DNA from: Arctopsyche grandis
Lineage: Eukaryota > Arthropoda > Insecta > Trichoptera > Hydropsychidae
Direction: 5' to 3'
Assembly (NCBI RefSeq): GCF_051622035.1
Contig: NC_135361.1
Coordinates: 30,475,205-30,539,204 of the forward strand
Length of the DNA stretch: 64,000 nucleotides
The position numbers and the translations under genes are program-made. The notes beneath the pieces were generated by a model. That model ran no database searches, was not told the origin of the DNA, and saw only the letters and a list, made by a program, of their open reading frames with translations. Positions 34,719 to 46,400 of this stretch are shown here, one piece after another. The first letter of the stretch is position 1. Each line of letters opens with the position of its first letter.

Positions 34719-35812
34719 TGTGGCGGCTCGCTTATACGACATGGTCGAGTTTGGTTGCCTTCCTGCGAGTGGGGACCAACCCGGCTGGGTTCGGAGAGCT
34801 ACTACTCACTCTGTCTTCAGCTGTCATATAATAAACACGTGCATTAACATGCCAGTCGTCTCATTCGTTCATCCTCCATACTGGTGACCCCCGACATCGA
34901 GCCACGCAGCCTCGATCAATTTCAACATGCCGCTCATCCCCGCCTCGCCGAGTCAGGCGGGAGAAGCTACCTGCCGCGCCCCCATCGCCATCAACAGAGC
35001 GCGTCGCGGCCCGCGGGTGACAATAAACGAGCAGACACGGCTACCTACCTACCTACCTACCTACCTACCGACGTCCAGCCACAACGTCGACGACAGGTGC
35101 TTTTAAAAAATGGGGGAGCGAATGAGACGACGATCTTGACAGCTGGATGTGGAGTCATGCGCGATCCACTACACATAGAACGGTCATCCAGCACCACAAG
35201 ACATACACCACCTCAGCACCATCATCATCATCATCATCATCAAGGCCCCGTCCGTCCCCACGAGCGTCGTCACGCCGAGACGGGCGGTAGCGCTACAACA
35301 CCTCCACGAGCCACAACGACTCACAGTCCAGCTCGGAGTATCATCAACCACATCGATGCCCCTGCCGCCCCCGCCGCCCCACCAACCGACATCAGCCTCG
35401 GAAGAGCGCCGCCGCCGCAGCATCGCATCGCGCGACCATCGGACCACCCACCGTCCTGCTCGCGACGTCACCGCCCTCGAATCTACCGACCATTCAGGGC
35501 GGTACACCTATGTACACAGCGGATGACCCACGTCAACATTTTTTTTTCTCCCCACGTAATAATTTTTTCTCTTTGTGTAACAACAATTTTTTTTCTTTTG
35601 TAAAATTTGTTTCTTTGTAATTTTGGTATCGCTGATGCTGGGGGGGGAGTGATGTGGCGGCTCGCTTATACGACATGGTCGAGTTTGGTTGCCTTCCTGC
35701 GAGTGGGGACCAACCCGGCTGGGTTCGGAGAGCTACTACTCACTCTGTCTTCAGCTGTCATATAATAAACACGTGCATTAACATGCCAGTCGTCTCATTC
35801 GTTCATCCTCCA
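34719..35812 (+). mobile_element. Miniature LTR retrotransposon (TRIM-like), complete
   Basis: Two 160 bp LTRs (34719-34878 and 35653-35812) that look identical to each other, starting tgtggcggctcgc and ending CATCCTCCA. They flank a 774 bp interior. The target duplication TAATAC is perfect (34713-34718 and 35813-35818). A primer-binding-like ctggtgacccccgacatcga follows the 5' LTR, and a purine tract GGGGGGGGAG precedes the 3' LTR. The interior has no gag or pol, only CTAC and CAT microsatellites. A 239-codon open frame (34884-35603) reads as low-complexity P/H/R/S-rich sequence and is probably not a gene. Identical LTRs imply recent insertion using proteins from an autonomous relative elsewhere. 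A solo copy is at 8110-8269. Confidence 0.88.
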
Positions 35813-35929
35813 TAATACGATAAATAACGATGAATAACTTTCATGTAACAATACGAATTTTATATTCGATAAACAACCACAGAGACATATATGGTGAGCA
35901 ATATGGCGAAACCTAAGATATAACAATAA

Positions 35930-36135
35930 CTAAAGGTTCGCAACAGAAAATTGGGAAGGAAACACCAATTTTACAGTTTCAATGAAAATCAGAAAAATTG
36001 GCAAATTCTGATAAGAAACGATTGACCTTGACAAACCAAGGTCTGGCCAATAGCGAGACTTAGCGGGAATCGAACTCGTAACATGAAGTACGAGATAATT
36101 CAACATTCACCACTAGACCACGCTACTAGTTAAAC
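35930..36135 (-). mobile_element. tRNA-derived SINE
   Basis: On the minus strand the head resembles a tRNA: an internal promoter B-box-like GTTCGATTCCC (36065-36075 on plus) and an A-box-like region near 36115. It is followed by a body containing CAATCGTTTCTTATCAG and CCAATTTTTCTGATTTTC. The body is shared with the SINE near 47.2-47.4 kb. It is not a functional tRNA gene because the stem pairing is poor. Confidence 0.55.
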
Positions 36136-36209
36136 CCCCCCGCACCCCTCAATTAGTGAAGACAAGATCTCCGACCAAAATCACACGCCAGGGCCCATCT
36201 AGTATATTA

Positions 36210-36509
36210 GGTGACACGACAACTCGTTCACAGATTTTCCGTAAACCGATGATGCGCTCCAAGCATTACGTATACGGCCATATCTTTCCATGATCTCGTT
36301 TACTCTGCCATTACGTATGCAGCCATCTCTTTCACAGATCATTTTTTCATCGATAACAGACGGTCTGTGAAAGAGATGGCTGCATACGTAATGGCATAGT
36401 AAACAAGATCATGGTGAACAGACGGGGTGAGAAAGAGATGGCCGTATACGTAATGCCTGGAGCGCATCATTGGTTTACGGAAAATCTGTGAACGAGTTGT
36501 CAGGTAACC
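36210..36509. mobile_element. Foldback MITE with 9 bp target duplication
   Basis: Begins GGTGACACGACAACTCGTTC and ends as the inverse of GGTTACCTGACAACTCGTTC. It is flanked by a perfect 9 bp duplication AGTATATTA (36201-36209 and 36510-36518). The interior folds again on itself (cattacgtatgcagccatct against its inverse around 36310-36400), so nearly the whole 300 bp forms a hairpin. The ends resemble those of the giant foldback element (GG-T/G-x-AC-x-CGACAA). Confidence 0.85.
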
Positions 36510-36518
36510 AGTATATTA

Positions 36519-37300
36519 TACATCAATGGTATGATGGACATTTCGGCTGCCAGATGTTCCTGTAGGCATATATTATGTACAACTTAAATGATCTCATCAG
36601 GTCACTGCGACACATATCCAGGAAAGTCATTAACGCATGGCACACGCTCGCCTCGTAAAAAGGTCGACACGTGTTTCTATACACGTGTCTTGGAAACAAA
36701 GGAAGAACACACTGAACCCATAAAAACCACGAACTACGTCCAGGCGTATGAACCCATAAAACCACGCTCGCAGCATAAATAGGTCAGCGCGAGTACCAAG
36801 AACAAAAGATGTGCACACGACACACTTCAACCCAAAACGTTTATAAAGCAACGCAGCAACGTTCACCGGCAGAGTGAGCCTCTGGAGTTCAAACAGATCA
36901 CTTCTGCGAAGAAACCTCTTCGTACATACAATAACCATTGTACCAAATTGAACGAAAATAAACGATCCTCTTTCAAACTCAACTGAATTTCCATAGGCCG
37001 GGAAACGGTCGAAACCTTTCACTCGTCCTATAACCTGGTGACCACCGACCACCTGTCCTATATTCCGTTATAGAGATTTTAGTGACTTTGTGACGAGTCC
37101 TTTGCGACCAGTAATCACCAAACCATTCCTATATTCTCTACTCGCAAAAATCTTGTATCAACCGAACGAAAATAAATATCCCCCCCGTTATATTCAACCG
37201 AGTTTCCATAGGCCGGGGGGACGGTCGAAACACAACCTCCCCTCCTATAACATCGACCATGTTGCACTCGGGATACGGGCGATAACGGCGACCACGACGA
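36519..37300 (+). mobile_element. LTR-type remnant upstream of TPP2, with a duplicated segment
   Basis: Contains a TATA-like CATAAATAGG (near 36773), an AATAAA (36957-36962) and an LTR-end-like stretch (ttccataggccgggaaacgg, then CCTATAACCTGGTGACCACC, a primer-binding-like site). The AATAAA-to-CGGTCGAAAC segment recurs about 212 bp later at roughly 37163-37235. No coding domains are present. It is probably the decayed LTR and leader of a Gypsy-like element directly in front of the TPP2 5' end. The end of this interval may include TPP2 promoter or 5' UTR. Confidence 0.4.
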
Positions 37301-37349
37301 TGACGTAACGCATCGAGGAGTTGGAATGTGCAGGGTGGAGAGTGGAGGC

Positions 37350-37386
37350 GATGCACTCGCACTCGCACTCGCACTCGCACTCGCAA
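37350..37386 (+). repeat. (CACTCG)n hexamer microsatellite at the TPP2 5' end
   Basis: About six tandem hexamers just upstream of the TPP2 coding start. The same hexamer array occurs inside the first coding exon of msl-2 (about 60684-60746). If translated upstream of the chosen start it would give an ALALAL tract, so I treat it as 5' UTR. Confidence 0.7.
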
Positions 37387-37430
37387 TGTGGCGTCGGTGC
37401 ATGGTCGCTCGATGCGTCGCTTACGTCCAG

Positions 37431-40400
37431 ATGAATTGTCATAATGGTAAGTTCAGTGAGCCGGTGCGCTTCGCCATGTTCGGATGTGCGGACGAGTCGG
37501 TGTGCGGAGTCGGGGGCGGGGGCGGGTGCGGCGAGGGGGCGGGGGGCGAATTCCCGTCATGGGGGCTGATGCCGAAGCGGGAGACGGGCGCAGCCGCCTT
37601 CACCTCCATGTACCCTTCCAGCGACGGTCGCGGGACGATCATCGCCGTTCTCGACTCCGGCGTAGACCCAGCTGTCACTGGTCTACAGGTACACACCCAC
37701 TTACTTGCTTACCTATTTACTTACTTACTTACTCACTCACTTCTAAGCATTCATTCCTTTCAAATTTCCTCAAATTCGAAACTAAATCCTTTTTTTTTCT
37801 ATCGCTAATTCAATCACAATGGATTGTACAATGTTACCATACCGAGTCACCATACAAGTCAACTTTTTTTTCATATGTTTTTTAAAATATGTGTCCGTAT
37901 TCAGTGGCGGTGTGGCCATACGAGCGACATTGCAAGTGGACCCCGCTATCTGTTAGAAAATATGGGTCCTCAGCAGTGGCGGCTCGTCTATGTGGCCTGC
38001 CGTACCCCCGGTTTTATTTATTTATTTTATTAATTGAAAAATCAACAGACAGGATGTACAGAGATAGGTATAAAAAAAAACCAAAAAGTAAATAAATAAT
38101 ATATGTAACATCCGAGTCCAATAATAGATTTTTACAAAAATGAAAAAATGAAAAAGATAAATATAAGGAAAACAAATTAAAAAGTAAAGAATAAAGGCAT
38201 GACAAAATATGTAGTACATTGCATAATTAAAATATAGTATTAAAATATTTGGAAAAGGTTATAAGATAGAATATAAGAAGAAATTGAAATTTACAAATAT
38301 AAAAAACAAATGAAAAAGGTAAATACAAAATAAACAAATGAAAAGGAAAAGAATGAAAGCTATAATATGATTAAATAGCACATTACATAACTAAACTAAA
38401 GTATAAAAATAAAAATAGAATAGAAGAAAAAATGAATCAATCGGTCAAGATTCTCTTGATGTTAGACCTGAATTGATGTAGGGAAATACCAAACAGATCA
38501 ACCTCATTCAGCTCTCCGTTAAACATACGATAAACGCGCTGCAGATAAAAATATTTTTGGGAATTAGTATTGAAAGGATCAAGTGAAAAGAGTGCAACGC
38601 GTCTAGAGTATCGAACTGGGATTCTGAAATTAACCTTATTCAGTAAATCAGAACAATCAAGGAAACCATTTATGAGCTTAAAGAAGAATATAGCATCAGA
38701 ATGTCGTCGCCTGACAGAAAGATTGTTAAAAGAAAGGATTTTTAAAATGTCGGAAACAGTAGAATGGGTATAGGTAGGAAAAAGGTAGCGTAAGGATTTA
38801 ATAAATTTAAGTTGAACTTTCTCAATACAATTAATATGGGATAAATAAAAAGGTGACCAGATAATTGAATTACCGGTTTAGTAAATATGCATGATATTTT
38901 TGTCGATCATATAGTCTGCGGCTGCAGCTCTACTAGTTTAGTACATATACATGCTATTTTTGTTTCCCAATTCATCTCTGCAGCCCCCAACCCCCCCCCC
39001 GCCCACTGGTCCTCGGTAAAATTAAATAACTTTTTAACTATTCCATTTTATGTGTGTAAAAATTTAGAATATTTTTTTTTATTTGTATCGTAGCAACGAA
39101 ATGCTTATTACAATTTTTGTTTTTTCCTGCCGGCCCATAATGTTGTCGAAGCATTTCTATCAAAACATCGTCAGCATATACATATCTATTAAATGAATAG
39201 GGCCAACCTTAACCTAACCTAACCTATCCTGACCCTTAAATAAATAGGTGTCGGCTGCTAAGATATGTTTTTTTTTTTGTGAAAATATTGATAAAATAAA
39301 ACTTAAATAAAAAAAAAAGTTTTTTAAAAACATACCTCTTGTATAATTTGTATATAATATTATTATTTTGAATAAAAACACCAATATTTTTTTTTTACTA
39401 CCGCCATCTACATATGTATAAAATTAATGACTACCAACTGTCACCGAGATTAAAAATCTTCAGACCTGAAATGCTTCTTATATGATATTTTATCTCTATC
39501 GTAATAGCGGAGGCTCCATTTACTTATATTGATGACCAAAATGAGCAATATGGCAAAGTATGAGAACGATCGGATAAGAAGCAAACTTTTTCCTGAATTG
39601 TAATCGTAAGTGAAACGTAAAGGAGGTATGTAAGTAATAAAAAAAGGTGACCCACATCAAGCCAACGTAAAAGTTTTAATAAAAATTAGCATTTCATTGA
39701 CCGATACAAAGTTTCAACGTGATAGAATCAATAGTGTTGAAACTATCTCTAAAATGGGTCTACCTCACGGGCCGGAATGTGAAATTACCATTGTAGTATA
39801 ATGTATAGAATAGTCATTCCTAACAAAAGTATCGCTTAAAAGCGAGCCATCGAAGAGAGAGACGTAAAGTCAGAAGAGAGACAAAAGAGTGAGGAAAAAA
39901 AATTCGTGGAAGTGATCGTCCCTTACAACAACTGGACAAAACAGCTGACATCTCCGGGCACACGGATTTTTTGTGGCAACATTTTTAGGGGCTGAGAGCA
40001 ATTCTATGCATACTACTTCAATGTAGATAAAGTAATAATTAGTTTTAGAAAAGAATACGGTGTACGGCCCTGTTTTTCAATGAGTGAGGCATGGTAGGTC
40101 CGAACATCTAGCACGTGCACATACAGATGTTCGGACTTTGTCGAACTAATACTATCACACAATTTCACTAGTAGAGCCTATTTCAAAGAGATCCTACTGC
40201 TACAGAGCTTAACAAACAACTGAGCAAAACAGCCGAAATCTCCGTCTGCACGGAGATTTTGTAGCAACATTTTTGGAAGTTGAGAGCGCTTCTACCCATT
40301 CTACTTCAATGGAAATTACCGAAAACGCAAATATCGGAAGGCAAAGATCGAAAATCGAAAGATCTTAAGTCGAAAGATCAAAAAAAAAAGGGTGCATGGT

Positions 40401-43400
40401 AAACGGTACATACTCACTTAATTTGCGCGAGCAGGGTACAACATGAACAAGAGGAACAGGCTTTTCCTCCCGTATTCTGCGCGCGCACATTAATACGGGA
40501 GGAAAAGCCTGTTCCTCTTGTTCTTGTTGTATCCTGCTCGCGCAAACTAAGTGTGTATGTACCGTTTACCATGCACCCTTTTTTTTTTTGATCTTTCGAC
40601 TTAAGATCTTTCGATTTTCGATCTTTGCCTTTCGATATTTGCGTTTTCGGTAATTTCACATTACGGCCCGTCACGGAGACCGCTCTAAAATACACAAACA
40701 CACATCATCAAAATGAGATCAGGGATCAATAATACCGAGTACAAATTTTCTCACGATGACAATACCTCATCTATTGACACTTCATATACAATAGATAGGT
40801 TTTTATTTCGGCCGTGAACCTTTCCTCTCCATTCCATCCTTTCAAAAGATGAAAGAACAATATCAATTTCTTGTACTATTATCGTTCTTTATTAGTCGAA
40901 AAAAAAAAAGTCCACGCCCATTCACAGGTTCACGGAATACTCATTATGACTTTGGGTCAAGATTTAAATAAAATTGATCATATTTCATGCATTGTTTCAG
41001 CGCACAAGTACGGGGGAAATAAAAGTGATCGAGAGATTCGACTGCAGCGGATGTGGAGACGTAGACACCAGTACGACCTGCGAAGTCGTAGACGGTTGCA
41101 TAACCGGCCTGACCGGCCGTAAGTTGCAAGTATGTAAATTTATACAAGTAAATAAACATCAAAATTGAAAATTCCTCCGTCTATATAAATATATATTTAC
41201 TGTCCATTCACAGTTGCCGACCGCGTGGGAGAATCCGAAAGGCGTGTGGAGAATAGGTGTCGTCCATCCGTACATATTGTATCCCCCGAAGCTGAAGGAA
41301 AGGGTCCAAGAGCACCGGAAGGAATTTTTATGGGATCCGAAGCATAAATTAGCTCTGGCCGACGCGACGAGAGAAGTCGTAGACTTGGATAACCTTTCGC
41401 GTGCTGCTCGACCCAAAAGTGAATATTACATATACTGTTTTTCCTCGTTTGTATTTTGATTTAACAAGTGTATCGAGTCGTATCATTGAGTTATCTATTT
41501 GTTTATAATATTGCGCTGTAATGGTAAGAACACACTGAAAAGTACGGAACGACGCGCCTAGGTAAACTCCAGCTGTGATAGGCGTGGCTTCATGTCATTT
41601 TATTATATCTCTTGCATTTCTTCAAATATGAGAGACACCGTTATCGATCACTGTCAAACCTATGTCAATACAAGGATTTAATACCACCAAAAACACTCCA
41701 TGGGGTGAGTTTTTTGAAGGATCGCGATGAAATAGAATAGGCGTGCTAGTGTTTTTTTTTACATATGCTACTCTATGTGTCTGAACCTTAATCGTAAGGC
41801 TTTTAAACTATTTCTGTGGAACTAAGTATGTGATTAGATTATTAATTAGCTTTTTAACACTTGCCATATTCGGTAAACGGATTATTGCGCAAATTGCGCA
41901 CGACAATCGTTGCCACAAAAATTGCGAATACGGAATATCTGTCACTCGAGCTCTCGTTAGTACAATATTTCGTGTGGTTAGCTCTCGATTGATGGAGTTT
42001 TTGGGTGCCAGATGTTCCGTGATAGAGATTTTAGTGACACTTTTTGCGGAATAATCACCGAACCGCCGTACTCCAACCACTGTGCTGTACTCTAAGCGTC
42101 CAGTTAAAAGTGTGTGTTTTAAGTTAAAATAATGCAAAATCTGCTAGGTTTATTATTGTAATTAGATATAAAAATCATTTTATTATGTTTTTAATATATT
42201 AAATAATATGAAATGAAAAAAATAACAGAGCCGTCATTCCAAGGCGGATATCATTCTCATACTGATCGTTGGGCGCGGCGCGTACTGAATTCCCCCTCTT
42301 GCATTTATGAGGCCATGGATCAATGTTTTTATTTCGTAATCATATAGGTTTTGTTGAGGAATATATAAAATATGAAGGCTCTGTATTCAGTATATTTAGA
42401 AAAATAAAATAAAATATAAGTTCTGGCCACACACTATCCATCACAGCGTGACAAGTGTTACCACTCACTTTTTATTTTAATATTATTTTTATTCGTTTTC
42501 AAAAATATGATATTTCACTATGTAAAGGTTGCCGTATACTTTTGATATACACTTTCATGTCAGTCGTTGCATACTATTCTTATATATTTCAGTGTCGTTG
42601 ATAGAATCAACTGATGATAAATTATTTAGAGAGGACACTGAATCTCGTCTAGAGGCCTTAATGACATTAGAGAAAAAATTCAACGACGTGGGACCGTCAT
42701 ATGATTGTGTGCTGTTCAACGATGGAGAAGTTTGGCGGTATTAAAATTAAATTCCTATAGATAAAATATATTTCAGCCGCTCATGTGTGTTCAACGGAAC
42801 GCTTAAATGTTTCCAGAGCTTGCGTCGACACTAGCGAAGTGGGCGATCTATCGAAGGGCGTATTCCTCGGTGAGTACAGCAAAACGCACGAGCACAAGCA
42901 TCTGACCGACGTCGACCTGATGACGATCAGCATCAACGTTCACAACAACGGCAACATCTTGGAAATCGTCGGGATGTGCTGTGAGTTTCATCAGATACAC
43001 ATCAGATATCAAATGTTCGAAACGTGTGCTCCAATTTACGGTGCATTTCAGCCAGTCATGGAACGCACGTCGCTTCCATTGCGTCTGCGTACTTCCCAGA
43101 CGAGCCGGAGAAGAACGGAATCGCACCTGGTGCGCAGGTCATATCGCTCGGCATCGGCGACGGCCGACTGGGTTCGATGGAGACCGGAACTGCTTTGGTC
43201 AGGGCTTGCATTAAAGTCATGGAGTTGTCCAAGGAGAGAAAGATCGACGTTATTAATATGAGCTACGGTGAACACGCTCACTGGTCCGATTCAGGGTAAA
43301 TATATTTTCTTATGTTAAACCTGTCGACTTGACCTTTCCTATACTACATACATAGATATACATACATACATTCCAATTTTATATTGCATTGCAATTGAAC

Positions 43401-46400
43401 ATTTCAAATTTGATTGAGTTTGCACCTTTAACCCTTTGAGTGCCGACGTCTTTTCTGTTGAAAGCCTGCCACGCTGAAAATCTAGCCAACATTTCCAACT
43501 AAAATTATTTAGAAATCCAATAGAAAGCAGGTATAAAAATTGTGGCTAATCCGAACAAACCCTAGATAATTACCGCCGAGGATGTCGAGTTTTGTAAAGG
43601 TGTGTTTAGACTCTCTAATATATCTTGCAACAATATAAAATAGCCAAAAGAAGTCTATTAATGAATGTATTTTTCCAAAACCAGTTCCATCTTCTTCATT
43701 GTTGTTACAAACCTCCTTTACGTTTCACTTACGATTACAATTCAGGAAAAAAATTGCCTCTTATCCGATCGTCTTCCTACTTTGCCATATTGCTCATTTT
43801 GATCATCAATATACGCGTTTGAAGTTTGCAAATGTGAAATCTGGGTGACGTCTATGTAGTCTTTAGTTTTATACATATGTAGATGGCGGTAGTAAAATAA
43901 AATTATTGGTATTTTTATTCAAAATAATAATTTATTTATCTTAATATTGTATACAAAACTAAAAAAGAGGTTTGTTTTAAAAAAACTTTTTTTTACAAGG
44001 CTATTTTTTAAAATGTAATGCTCACAATCTAAATGCCAAGCCACAATCTAAAATACTCGGCAGTTGGGGATTTCCATTGGGAAATTAAGCTATCGTTATA
44101 AATTCAGAAATTCCGGTCTAAACGAGACTTTATAAACGCTGAAAAATGAATGACATGGATTAAACGATCCATGTTCAATGCTAAGCTACTGGAAAGGCTT
44201 AGCGGGTAATATTCTCGTTTACTTTGTACAGTACATCAAAATACAACACCTTGGCAACTCTTGCCAAACGCAGATCGGCGTCAAGGGTTCGAGCCCTAAT
44301 TCAGTGTTGCTCGCCAGACTTTGGATATATGTGACTCCAGGTCGATTGTTTCCTACCGGTGTCACGACAAAACGTTCACAGACATAACACTCAACGACAC
44401 AACGCCCAAGACACCGCTCACACGACAAAACGCTCATGGATATTATACTCACAGATAAAACGCTCACGAAATTATTTTTAATTATTCCTAAATTCAATAA
44501 AACGTGTTGTGACGAATTAGCACATTATCCTATCTTAGATTAATAAATAAAATATATATTAGATAATCTAGTTTAATCTCAATTTATTCACGAAGTATAA
44601 ACTTTATTATAACATGTTTTTTATTCCTTCGTATTAATAAGGATTTTTGGACAGTTACAATTATTTTTTTAATTGGCGTTAATTGAAATGCTTTACATGT
44701 GAAATAACCAATGGGATTATATAATGTTATGTTTGTAAAGCCAATACATGATCAATTCATCATCACAGACAGCAGGACTGGGCTAGGGATTGAACCCGTG
44801 ACCATTCAGTTGAAAGCATTACACTCTAACCACTCATTATAAATTTAAATATAGTCCCATATGTACAAAGTTAGCCATAGGTGTCGATTTGGGGCATTCC
44901 ATAATGGCACCATGGTAAATAAGATTTAAAGAAAAAATATATATAATATAAATTTGCTTTCAGTCGAATCGGCGATCTGATGAATGAAGTGATAAATAAA
45001 TATGGAGTCGTGTGGGTAGTATCTGCCGGAAATCATGGGCCAGCGCTCAGCACCGTCGGTGCACCCCCAGACATTGCTCAAACCAACATGATAGGTTAAT
45101 TCCTGACATCACAGTCGGCTATATTGATGATGGAGTCGAAATGTCAAATCTTACTTTAAAATTCTAGGGGTAGGAGCTTATGTGTCCCCCATGATGATGA
45201 TAGCCGCGTATTCGATGCGCGCCAAGTTGAAGGGTACGGCGTATAGTTGGAGCTCTCGTGGTCCATGCATAGACGGTGCAATGGGAGTTAGCATTTGTGC
45301 TCCAGGCGGAGCCATCACCTGTGTCCCAAATTTCACTCTCCGCGGCACTCAGCTAATGAACGGAACGAGCATGTCGGCGCCGCACGTCGCTGGAGCTATA
45401 TGTTGGTGTCGCTTCTTGTGTTTGTTTCCTTACAAATATTCGAATTTGATTATATCTTTGATTTGTTTTACAGCTACTTTGATATCGGGATTGAAGGAGA
45501 ACAATATTTCATATTCGCCGTACAGTATAAAGAGGGCGCTCGAAAATTCGGCTACGTATATTCCGGATGTAGAGCCGTTCGCTCAGGGCTGTGGATTGTT
45601 GAATGTCGAGAAAGCTTACAAATTGCTGTGCGAGTATTGCGAGGTTCCCGAAAGAGACGTGCGGTTTTCAGTCACGTGTGGAAAAAACAACCACAAGGGG
45701 ATCTACTTCAGGAGAGGTTTCTTGGACAAGTCGAGAGAAGTCAATTGTTTCATCGAGCCGTTCTTTGCGACTGATTTTAAAAATCCTGAAGGTTTGATTT
45801 ATTTTTAATAACAAAACATCAAAGCGTTTCATAGTTGGGAGTACACAAGGAATCGTTTAGGGGCATTTTTTGATAGTTTTGTTCTCTTTATGACTATTTA
45901 CAACGTGTTATTTCTTTATCGTTGTGATATAAAAGAAACGAAAGTTGTTCTTCATTATATATAGGTGCTTTTATTCGCTTTTTGAATTTTTAAGCTAGAA
46001 AATAAATCTTATACGACATTACTGAGGACTTTTTTGTGACATAGTTGGTGCTTTGTTTATTACTAATTGGTTATATTAACTGTTATCAGTTGGCGTTTGT
46101 GTATTTTAGTTGAAATATTATGTATATTTGCTCGATATGTGATGCGCATAATCAATGAGTACGATTTTCACTCAAATAAATTTTCCAGGACTAGATGCCA
46201 ATTTCAAAAAAATCAATTTCAACTTGAAAATCGTGCTCGTATGTGACGCCGACTGGGTGAAAGCGCCCGAATACTTGGATCTGATGAACGTGACTCGATC
46301 CTTCCCCGTTCAAATATCACCGGAAGGTCTTCCTCCAGGCGTACACTGCACCAGGTAAGGCCGCGTTCAACAAACCCACAACACATTGTATCACATTATA

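Noticed and set aside
34884..35603. 239-codon open frame as a gene
   Set aside because: It lies wholly inside the miniature LTR element, is low-complexity (poly-His from CAT repeats, YLPTYLPT from CTAC repeats) and matches no retroviral-type domain I recognise.
36040..36130. Genuine tRNA gene on the minus strand (also near 44785, 47380 and 49985)
   Set aside because: B-box-like motifs are present, but stems do not pair well and the copies share SINE bodies; treated as tRNA-derived SINEs.
39205..39240. (TTAGG)n-like telomeric sequence here and at 50715-50745 and 52445-52475
   Set aside because: Only about three units each, and two of the three are embedded in the same dispersed inverse repeat. 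This is mobile-element sequence, not a telomere or a reliable interstitial telomere.
45182..45808. Continuous 208-codon frame as a single TPP2 exon
   Set aside because: Family alignment (GAI...TLISGLK) and splice sites show a 72 nt intron at 45402-45473 despite the open frame.
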